NCBI GenBank assembly: GCA_018665625.1
Contig: JABJCF010000025.1
Location: forward strand, 1 to 6,007
Reading direction: 5' to 3'
DNA: 6,007 nt
Source: Nitrospina sp.
GTDB lineage: Bacteria > Nitrospinota > Nitrospinia > Nitrospinales > VA-1
In this document: positions 1 to 5,544 of the stretch, piece after piece
Layout of the letters: each line of letters begins with the position of its first letter
Numbering within the stretch: the first letter of the stretch is position 1
The notes under the pieces: generated by a model
The model's database searches: none
What the model was told of the DNA's origin: nothing
What the model saw: only the letters and a program-made list of their open reading frames with translations
Translations under genes and position numbers: made by a program

Positions 1-1
1 G

Positions 2-1345
2 ATATCTATAATCAGTTTTATTTTTTATTTATTCAAAAAAGACCGATTCAATTGGACATTGTTTGCCTGGGCCATTCTCCCAATAGTTGTTTTCACCTTT
101 GTAGATAATAAGGGTGCGCGATATACCATGTCTACATTGCCGGCCATGGCATTGATCACCGCGGTGGTTTTAACTCAGGTAAAAACCATTGCTCTTCGAA
201 AATTTCTTTACTCAGTCACGGGAATCACAGCACTAGGAACGGCAGTCTTCGCAGGTTTTATCCCCGGTCATATTCCTCAGCTTTCGCTTGGTGATAAAAA
301 TATCCCCATTACGCAGTCCTGGCCCATCAATCCTATTCTCGACGATATTATCGAGGAGGCAAAACCGAAAAAAGGAGATTTCGTTTCAGTTCGAACCCTG
401 GCAAACTTTGCATACTTTCAAAGGGGAGCATTTAGAGACTTTGCAGCTTTTAGAGATTTGCCCATCGCAATGAAAGGCGTAAAAAGAAATGTAGGTGAAA
501 TGACGGATTTTTTTATAACCCGATCAGGCGATTTTAGCTATCAATCTGCAAACGCGGTTAATGCAAGAAACCTTCTCATGAAGGACCCCGCTCTAACAAA
601 AACTTTTAAACTATTTCGCAGCTATCCCCTCCCCGATGGAAATAAAGGTATTGTCTACAAATTTGACATGGAACCCGCAAAAGACCTAACAGGAGTGACA
701 GATTTAAAACTAATAGAAGAAAAGTTGAAAGTTGCACTAGCCAACTATCCTATATATGGGGTTAAAAATGGTGTTAATATGACTATCACAATTTCCCCAA
801 CAGAAAACCCAGAGGACATATATTACGGGCGGTATAATTCCATCCACATAAAAGCCGCCTCCGCTGTAAGTAATAAAGTAAAAATCACTGATTTCGAATT
901 ATTATTCGAAAATGTTCAAATCAATATTTATGATCTGCTTTTAAATGGGCGATTCATACTTTTCGATCTTGAAAGACTGACCCCTCGTGGAACCATCCAT
1001 TTTGCTGATCTTGAAGAAGCCGCAGCAATTGCCATGAAGGGAAAAGGAAATATAAATGTAAAAGGTTCTAAGGATTCTCTTACTATTAAAGCCAAATATT
1101 CTATTTCCCAGGATCAAGTTGTGGAGGGAGAAACAAAAATCACTATACTAGTTGATCCGGGTAAAAAAATCTGGCCTGAGTTTGAACATCTCAAGTTAGG
1201 CCCCTTTGACATCCCTACACTTTTTATCCGCCGAATAACAAAGGGAAAAATGTTTCTTAGTCCGACACCTGGCTGGCCGTTGACAACGAATATACAATCT
1301 TTAAAAATCTCTTCCCGCAAACTTGAAATTAATCCAAATATTTAG
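2..1345 (+). CDS. GT-C (PMT/ArnT-like, GT39-type) membrane glycosyltransferase with LmeA-like C-terminal domain, 5'-truncated by the window
   Basis: The reading frame is open from base 2 to the TAG at 1343-1345 (447 codons), so the start lies upstream; a TTG at 59 is internal. Numbering from base 2, hydrophobic segments lie at about 1-11, 20-34, 43-60 and 68-87, the last membrane spans of a multi-pass protein. Between the second and third is DNKGARY (35-41) followed by a Leu/Pro/Ala-rich helix, which resembles the K-x-x-R-Y region near the C-terminal helices of PMT/ArnT-like transferases. These enzymes use polyprenyl-phosphate sugars at the periplasmic face. A soluble part follows (about 88-224, including a PLPDG motif at 209-213), then a beta-rich segment (about 256-444) resembling DUF2993/LmeA. 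It is the first visible gene of a tight run, 6 nt before the next. Transferase assignment is fairly firm; sugar and acceptor are unknown. The catalytic N-terminal loops are outside the window. Confidence 0.75.
   Translation: MSIISFIFYLFKKDRFNWTLFAWAILPIVVFTFVDNKGARYTMSTLPAMALITAVVLTQVKTIALRKFLYSVTGITALGTAVFAGFIPGHIPQLSLGDKNIPITQSWPINPILDDIIEEAKPKKGDFVSVRTLANFAYFQRGAFRDFAAFRDLPIAMKGVKRNVGEMTDFFITRSGDFSYQSANAVNARNLLMKDPALTKTFKLFRSYPLPDGNKGIVYKFDMEPAKDLTGVTDLKLIEEKLKVALANYPIYGVKNGVNMTITISPTENPEDIYYGRYNSIHIKAASAVSNKVKITDFELLFENVQINIYDLLLNGRFILFDLERLTPRGTIHFADLEEAAAIAMKGKGNINVKGSKDSLTIKAKYSISQDQVVEGETKITILVDPGKKIWPEFEHLKLGPFDIPTLFIRRITKGKMFLSPTPGWPLTTNIQSLKISSRKLEINPNI
767..1330 (+). other. LmeA/DUF2993-like domain within the GT-C gene (domain-level call)
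   Basis: This is the part of the first gene encoding residues of about 256-444 (numbered from base 2). The segment is rich in short beta strands and follows the order I recall for DUF2993: a strand pair ending in a Val-Lys-Ile-Thr-Asp stretch, then NIYDLLLNGRF (308-318), a Thr-Ile-x-Phe-x-Asp-Leu step leading into a short Ala-rich helix (331-345), alternating strands with GNINVKG (349-355), a Gly-Pro-Phe-Asp-Ile-Pro turn (399-404), and a final strand ending Lys-Leu-Glu-Ile. The known family member, mycobacterial LmeA, is a periplasmic phospholipid-binding protein needed for mannan chain elongation. A lipid- or polyprenyl-binding role next to a GT-C enzyme is inference. The match is from memory of the family pattern, not a profile search. 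Confidence 0.5.
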
Positions 1346-1351
1346 AAAACT

Positions 1352-2488
1352 GTGAAAATTTGTATATTGTGTTTTGATCTTTCCAATAATTCACTGGGCC
1401 GAGCAGGGCTATTAGCAATGGCTCTCACTCCGCAACATGAGGTAGAAATAATTGGCCCTTCCAGGTCCGGGGAAATTTGGTTTCCAATGAAAGAAATGGG
1501 CTTCCCCATTCGTCTCTATAATTGGAAAAGGTATCCCTTCTTTTTTTCCACAATACGAAAAATGATTAAGGATATTGATGCAGATATACTTATCGCCTGC
1601 AAATTACGACCTACAAGCTTTGGAATTGCATTGATAAAAAAATGGACTTCAAAAATCCCTGTCCTCGTTGACATTGATGATTGGGAACTGGGTTTTTTAT
1701 ACCACTCGGGATTTTGGGGAAAAGTCGGTCGCTTCTTAAACTTTTCCAACCCTAATGGGTTACCTTATACTTGGCTTATGGAACGTTTTACCGGTTTTGC
1801 AGATTCAATTATTGTAAGCAATCGCTTTCTTCAAAATAAATTTTCTGGTTCTTTGATTCCTCATTGTCGAGACACATCTATGCTTGATCCGAACAAGCTC
1901 GACTCGGAAAACATAAAAATCAAACTAGGACTAAAAGACAAACGAGTTGTAATGTTCCTGGGAACTCCAAGAGCTCACAAGGGAATTCAAGAACTATTTA
2001 TGGCAATAGAAAAAATTAATGACCCTGTTGTGAAATTGGTATTAATTGGAACTGACTCTTCCGTTCAATCGCATATCGACAACATGAAATCTAATCAGGA
2101 TAAGGTAATGGTTTTCCCTAAAATACCTTTCAAGGAATTACCGGAACATCTTGCCGCAGCTGATATTCTTGTCATTCCACAGAGACAAACCACTGATACT
2201 GAAGGACAGATACCCGCAAAACTTTTCGATGCAATGGCAATGGCCAAACCTATCATAACCACTCCCATATCAGATATTCCGGAAGTTTTGGGGGGACATG
2301 GCTATTTCATTGAACCAGGGAACCCAGATCAGCTTGCAAAAACCATTGAATATATTTTTGCGAACCAAGAAGAAGCTCTACTTAAAGGTCAAAATGCACG
2401 AAAACGTTGCCAGGAATTTTATGACATTAAAGTTATGCAAAAAGAACTGGCCTTACAAATTAAAAATTTAACCACCACCCACCCTTGA
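1352..2488 (+). CDS. GT4-family glycosyltransferase (GT-B fold)
   Basis: This 378-residue protein has the usual length for a GT4 retaining glycosyltransferase acting in the cytoplasm from a nucleotide-sugar donor. It opens with a Rossmann strand (MKICILCFDL), then a short loop and RAGLLAMAL helix (17-25). The N-terminal domain contains DIDDWE (107-112). The linker has IPHCRDTSMLDP (169-180), where most relatives read IPHGVDT. The donor domain starts with FLGTPRAHKGIQEL (202-215, Lys210 in the usual phosphate-binding position) and ends with EGQIPAKLFDAMAMAKPI (284-301). In that motif the second acidic residue is Asp293 rather than the Glu of EX7E, with one extra residue between. GTG at 1352 is the first possible start after the in-frame TAG that ends the preceding gene, and it gives the expected N-terminal strand. 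No clear Shine-Dalgarno is visible, so translational coupling across the 6-nt gap is likely. Family is confident; sugar specificity cannot be read. Confidence 0.9.
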   Translation: MKICILCFDLSNNSLGRAGLLAMALTPQHEVEIIGPSRSGEIWFPMKEMGFPIRLYNWKRYPFFFSTIRKMIKDIDADILIACKLRPTSFGIALIKKWTSKIPVLVDIDDWELGFLYHSGFWGKVGRFLNFSNPNGLPYTWLMERFTGFADSIIVSNRFLQNKFSGSLIPHCRDTSMLDPNKLDSENIKIKLGLKDKRVVMFLGTPRAHKGIQELFMAIEKINDPVVKLVLIGTDSSVQSHIDNMKSNQDKVMVFPKIPFKELPEHLAAADILVIPQRQTTDTEGQIPAKLFDAMAMAKPIITTPISDIPEVLGGHGYFIEPGNPDQLAKTIEYIFANQEEALLKGQNARKRCQEFYDIKVMQKELALQIKNLTTTHP

Positions 2489-2491
2489 TTC

Positions 2492-2495
2492 AGGA
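2492..2495 (+). promoter_or_regulatory. Ribosome binding site for the GT9 gene
   Basis: AGGA ends 8 nt before the TTG at 2504. This supports TTG as the true start; no in-frame ATG occurs until well inside the protein, and starting there would delete the IGD catalytic motif. Confidence 0.6.
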
Positions 2496-2503
2496 TCTAG
2501 ATT

Positions 2504-3562
2504 TTGGAATTTCGAATAAAAGACCACATTAAGCCTGACGCAAAAATTCTCCTGATCAAACTCAGGTCGATTGGCGATGTTGTTTACAACACAGCGGTTT
2601 ATGGCCCTATAAAAAAGCATCTTCCAAATGCTCACCTCACCGTGTTAGTTGAGTCTGCATCCTACGAAATAGTCAAAAACCATCCTGATGTTGACGAAGT
2701 TCTCTGTTTTAAAAAGACCTCTTTTCTTGAACAGTTTAAATTCTATTTAAATCTTATTTTTACCCGATACGATGTGGCTATCGAAATGCACGAGGGAACA
2801 CGAGGAGCTGTTATGTGTTTTCTTTCCCGCGCTCGTTACAAAATTGGAAATATTTTTGCGAAACGCTCGTTTCTCTACAATACTAAAATAAATTTTTCAG
2901 ATTTAAAGCCCGCTCTTCCCCTGGACTATCAAGTTGCTTTGATTAAAAAAATGGGGGTACCCCTGGAAAATCCTCAGCCCGTTGTTCATGCCACCGAAGC
3001 ATGGCGAAAAAGCGGCCGTGATTTATTGATCGCCAATGATTTTTCCCCTGAAAAACCCTATTGCATTATTCATCCGGGAGCCCGAAAATACGACCAATGG
3101 CAATTCGAAAAATTTGCTGAAATTGCAGAATATTTTTTTACCCGGTTCAACCTGGGAATTATTTTAACCTGCGGTCCTGACGAACGGGAACAAGCCGAAA
3201 AATTGATTCAGTGCCTGCCAAAGAATGTTCCATATACTTTCATATCAACCGAATTTTCTGTGCTACTTGGAATCACCGCTTCCGCTAAATTTGTAGTATG
3301 TCATAATGGGGGTTATATGCATGCTGCCTCTGCAATGGGGATACCGGTTGCGGCATTGTTCGGGCTAACCGATTATAGAATCTGGAAACCTCTCGGGAAA
3401 AAAAGTGTTGTTCTGCACAAAGACATTGATTGCTGGCCTTGCACTTCAAAAACAATGAAACAGGTTTGCTGGGATGGTAAGCCAGAATGCAAAGAATTGA
3501 TTTCCCCTGATGATGTAATTAAAAGTATCCAAAAAATTTGCCCCGAATTTTTGGATAAATAA
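2504..3562 (+). CDS. GT9-family glycosyltransferase (heptosyltransferase-like)
   Basis: The 352-residue length matches GT9 enzymes such as WaaC, WaaF and WaaQ, which transfer heptose to the LPS inner core in the cytoplasm. The N-terminal domain begins ILLIKLRSIGDVVYNT (15-30). Asp25 in the IGD motif matches the proposed catalytic base of WaaC. The donor domain has IIHPGARKYDQW (188-199) and then CHNGGYMHAASAMGIPVAALFG (266-287). The usual N-D-T-G here reads H-N-G-G, so the conserved Asp is Asn268. The C-terminus has four cysteines (310, 313, 322, 329) in a Cys-x-x-Cys...Cys...Cys pattern seen in many GT9 relatives and possibly metal-binding. The TTG start is supported by AGGA 8 nt upstream. 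It lies 15 nt after the GT4 gene and 14 nt before the methyltransferase gene. Heptose is the default guess; the altered motif leaves the substrate open. Confidence 0.9.
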   Translation: MEFRIKDHIKPDAKILLIKLRSIGDVVYNTAVYGPIKKHLPNAHLTVLVESASYEIVKNHPDVDEVLCFKKTSFLEQFKFYLNLIFTRYDVAIEMHEGTRGAVMCFLSRARYKIGNIFAKRSFLYNTKINFSDLKPALPLDYQVALIKKMGVPLENPQPVVHATEAWRKSGRDLLIANDFSPEKPYCIIHPGARKYDQWQFEKFAEIAEYFFTRFNLGIILTCGPDEREQAEKLIQCLPKNVPYTFISTEFSVLLGITASAKFVVCHNGGYMHAASAMGIPVAALFGLTDYRIWKPLGKKSVVLHKDIDCWPCTSKTMKQVCWDGKPECKELISPDDVIKSIQKICPEFLDK

Positions 3563-3564
3563 TT

Positions 3565-3568
3565 GGAG
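3565..3568 (+). promoter_or_regulatory. Ribosome binding site for the methyltransferase gene
   Basis: GGAG lies 8 nt before the GTG at 3577. It decides in favour of this non-ATG start. There is no in-frame ATG before the SAM-binding domain. Confidence 0.65.
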
Positions 3569-3576
3569 TACTGATT

Positions 3577-4263
3577 GTGGAAGAAAAAGAAGGATCATCC
3601 CCTTTAAAACCTGATGCAGAATCCGAAAAACCCGATCGGGATATTCGGATTCTTGCCGATTTTTATTCCAAACACCATCTCAGTGGAAACCGAAGAAATC
3701 AATCGGTATCAGAGGAAAAACGTTCGCAATTATTCAAAAAGTGGATGGGGAAAAATAAAAAGGTTTTGGACATGGGTTGTCGAGACGGCATATTGACTCG
3801 GCATTTCATTCAAGAAAATGATGTCACTGGTCTGGATATAGACAAACAGGCTCTAGAAGCTTGTCGCAAAAATTTGAACATAGAAACCAAATGGGCCGAC
3901 TTTAGCCTTCAAATTCCATTGTCTGCATCATCATTTGATGTTGTTGTGGCAGGAGAAGTGTTGGAACACCTACCCTATCCAGAAATTACCGTTGCCGAAG
4001 TATCGCGTATTCTAAAACCGAATGGATTATTCATCGGTTCTGTCCCCAACTCTTACCATCTCAAAAATAGGTTACGGGTTTTAAAAGGACGGCTTATTGA
4101 TTATGATCAAACTCATTTACGCGCCTACAATGTAATGCTACTGAGGCAATATCTTGAAAAAGAATTTGTGATTGAAGAGCTGACCAGTTGCCGTGGAAAA
4201 TCGGCTTTTCTTTCTATTGCGTGGTTTGGAAGAGATCTTGTTTGGAAGTGTAGAAAAAAATAA
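3577..4263 (+). CDS. Class I SAM-dependent methyltransferase
   Basis: This 228-residue cytosolic protein has the Rossmann-like methyltransferase core in order. Motif I is VLDMGCRDG (63-71, with Arg-Asp where many relatives have Gly-Thr or Gly-Asp). The acidic end of strand 2 is GLDID (85-89) and should bind the ribose of S-adenosylmethionine. SFDVVVAGEVLEHL (119-132) is motif IV, RILKPNGLFIGSVPN (144-158) is strand 5, and DQTHLRAYN (177-185) is the Methyltransf_11/23-type tail motif. The first 25 or so residues are highly charged, Lys/Glu-rich and probably disordered. The GTG start has GGAG 8 nt upstream. Between glycosyltransferase genes it most likely methylates a sugar or acts on a glycan or lipid intermediate; this is inferred from position only. 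The Val-Pro-Asn and vicinity also resemble MetW/UbiG-type methyltransferases, but the setting argues for a glycan. It is followed by the largest gap in the window. Confidence 0.88.
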   Translation: MEEKEGSSPLKPDAESEKPDRDIRILADFYSKHHLSGNRRNQSVSEEKRSQLFKKWMGKNKKVLDMGCRDGILTRHFIQENDVTGLDIDKQALEACRKNLNIETKWADFSLQIPLSASSFDVVVAGEVLEHLPYPEITVAEVSRILKPNGLFIGSVPNSYHLKNRLRVLKGRLIDYDQTHLRAYNVMLLRQYLEKEFVIEELTSCRGKSAFLSIAWFGRDLVWKCRKK

Positions 4264-4308
4264 CTTCTGAAAACTGCCCCCCTATCGAAAAATATTAAAA
4301 AACAGGAA

Positions 4309-4341
4309 AACTCAACCAGCATCGACAACACTGGGGGAGTT
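4309..4341 (+). repeat. Imperfect hairpin (inverted repeat) in the intergenic gap
   Basis: AACTC (4309-4313) pairs with GAGTT (4337-4341), and CCAG (4316-4319) pairs with CTGG (4331-4334). The two stems are separated by an AA/GG internal loop and closed by an 11-nt loop. An alternative pairing joins AACT plus CCCCC at 4272-4281 (G4276 bulged) to the same right arm, GGGGGAGTT (4333-4341). The right arm therefore has two possible partners. No U-run follows, so it is not a normal terminator. Possible roles are mRNA stability or attenuation. Confidence 0.35.
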
Positions 4342-4390
4342 ATGCTAAATTAGCCAGCGGCTGCAATCAAAAAACGTTCACAATATAATT

Positions 4391-4394
4391 AAGG
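4391..4394 (+). promoter_or_regulatory. Ribosome binding site for the second GT4 gene
   Basis: AAGG lies 7 nt before the TTG at 4402. It supports this start, which also gives the expected N-terminal strand (Lys-Ser-Leu-His-Ile-Leu-His) of a GT4 enzyme. Confidence 0.45.
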
Positions 4395-4401
4395 TTTCTT
4401 A

Positions 4402-5514
4402 TTGAAATCGCTTCATATTCTTCACTCCGAATCGGCTACAGGTTGGGGCGGGCAGGAAATTCGAGTATTCCAGGAAAGCCAATTATTACTGGAAAGAGGC
4501 CATCGAGTCTCTCTGGTTTGCCAACCAGAAAGCTTTCTCTGGAAAAAAAGCCAAACAATTACTTCCTCCAGTTTTTGTTGTTACCCTTTGCCAATGAAAA
4601 GCCCGGCAAATCCGTTTTCTATTTATTCTTTTCTGAGAATTCTCAAAAAAGCAAAGCCGGATATTATCCATACCCACAGCTCAATAGATAGCTGGCTGGC
4701 GGGGTCTACTGCAAAATTACTTGGTGTGCCTGTTGTTCGTAGTCGTCACATTTCAATACCCATCAATGGTGTCTTTCCAAATAACTTGTTGTATTCCTGG
4801 ATTGCCAAAAAAATCATTACCAGTGGTGAGGCTATTTCTAACGTTGTCTTAGCTGTTTCCGGTGTTAAGCCTGAAAATGTAAAATCTGTTTCTGCGGGTG
4901 TAGATTTCCGACGTTTTGATTTTAAAACAGACGGCTCAAAAATCAGAGAAGAGCTGGGAGTAAAATCAGGTCAACCCTTGATCGGAAAAATTGGAGTAAT
5001 TCGTGGATGGAAGGGTTATGACTACTTATTAGAGGCCGCTCCAATTGTTCTAAAAAAATATCCTGAAACAAAATTTGTTTTTGTTGGGAGAGGACCTGGT
5101 TTTGAGCAAACAAAGTCCATCGCCAAATCTCTAGGCCTTGAGAATATTGTCACTCTATTAGGGCATCGAGATGACATTCCCGAAATAATGGCTGGTCTGG
5201 ATATTCAAGTTTTAGCATCCTTTGCCGGGGAGGGAACCCCTCAAGTCATTCCCCAGGCGTTCGCCATGAAAATTCCCCTCGTTGCAACTCGGGTTGGCTC
5301 TGTACCAGAAATGCTTGGGCAGGGAGAAAGAGGAATTCTGGTGGAACCCAAAAATTCGATTGACCTGGCAAATGGAATAGTAAGGTTAATTGAGAATCCT
5401 AATATTAGAACCCAAGTTGCAGAAAAGGGTTTTGCATTTTGCCAAAAGGAATTGGGAATTGATCGAATGATAGATGAAACCATATCCATTTATGAAAAAG
5501 CATTGAATCATTAA
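4402..5514 (+). CDS. GT4-family glycosyltransferase (GT-B fold)
   Basis: This is a 370-residue full-length GT4 enzyme. The N-terminal acceptor domain has TGWGGQEIRV (13-22), the glycine loop typical of the family, then DIIHTHSSIDSWLAG (87-101) and a VRSRHIS segment (112-118). The linker has SAGVDFRRF (164-172). The donor domain has IGVIRGWKGYDYLLEA (197-212) with Lys204 in the phosphate-binding position. It then has LLGHRDDIPEIMAGLDIQVL (252-271) and EGTPQVIPQAFAMKIPLVAT (277-296). The first Glu of the EX7E motif is Glu277, and the second position is Gln285. I recall Gln at this site in a number of O-antigen-type GT4 proteins, so it need not mean loss of activity. The TTG start is backed by AAGG. 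The gene stands apart from the upstream run by 138 nt and is followed 30 nt later by waaG. The cytoplasmic sugar-transfer role is confident; donor and acceptor are unknown. Confidence 0.92.
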   Translation: MKSLHILHSESATGWGGQEIRVFQESQLLLERGHRVSLVCQPESFLWKKSQTITSSSFCCYPLPMKSPANPFSIYSFLRILKKAKPDIIHTHSSIDSWLAGSTAKLLGVPVVRSRHISIPINGVFPNNLLYSWIAKKIITSGEAISNVVLAVSGVKPENVKSVSAGVDFRRFDFKTDGSKIREELGVKSGQPLIGKIGVIRGWKGYDYLLEAAPIVLKKYPETKFVFVGRGPGFEQTKSIAKSLGLENIVTLLGHRDDIPEIMAGLDIQVLASFAGEGTPQVIPQAFAMKIPLVATRVGSVPEMLGQGERGILVEPKNSIDLANGIVRLIENPNIRTQVAEKGFAFCQKELGIDRMIDETISIYEKALNH

Positions 5515-5531
5515 TCTAATTGAATAATTTT

Positions 5532-5544
5532 TTCAAACTTTGAA
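5532..5544 (+). repeat. 13-base dyad just before the waaG start codon
   Basis: TTCAAA-C-TTTGAA is a perfect inverted repeat that ends at the base before ATG 5545. It occupies the place where a ribosome binding site would be, and no purine-rich Shine-Dalgarno is visible. As RNA it would form a weak 5-bp stem with a 3-base loop; as DNA it could be a small operator. It may be chance in AT-rich sequence. Confidence 0.4.

Larger units (their letters stand above)
4264..4401 (+). other. 138-nt structured intergenic region
   Basis: This is the only gap of note in an otherwise tightly packed run. It starts with a C6 run (4277-4282) and an A-rich stretch. A hairpin follows at 4309-4341, then an 11-base dyad GCTAAATTAGC (4344-4354) and an overlapping small GC hairpin (4352-4362, AGCC/GGCT with a 3-base loop). 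Near the right end is TATAAT (4384-4389), then AAGG before the TTG at 4402. No T-tract follows any hairpin, so no standard intrinsic terminator is seen. No convincing -35 box is placed correctly. GAAAACT occurs twice (4269-4275, 4306-4312). I see no plausible small protein here. It may hold a promoter or RNA control element for the downstream GT4 and waaG genes; that is inference. Confidence 0.5.

Noticed and set aside
59..61. TTG at 59 as the start of the first gene
   Set aside because: The frame is open upstream to the window edge and encodes a further hydrophobic membrane segment, so the gene begins outside the window.
2954..2963. GGGGTACCCC palindrome
   Set aside because: It is a 10-base palindrome inside the GT9 coding region that matches normal codons (Gly-Val-Pro); it has no partner copy and no regulatory setting.
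4125..4331. Minus-strand open frame crossing the methyltransferase end and the gap
   Set aside because: It overlaps the conserved C-terminus of the methyltransferase on the opposite strand, and its product has no family resemblance.
4334..4353. Tiny leader ORF (ATG CTA AAT TAG) behind a GGGGGAG sequence
   Set aside because: The gap between the purine run and the ATG is only 2 nt, the peptide is three residues, and the G-run is better explained as a hairpin arm.
5515..5544. Rho-independent terminator after the second GT4 gene
   Set aside because: The T6 run at 5528-5533 is preceded only by AT-rich sequence with no GC stem, so it would not form a stable terminator.
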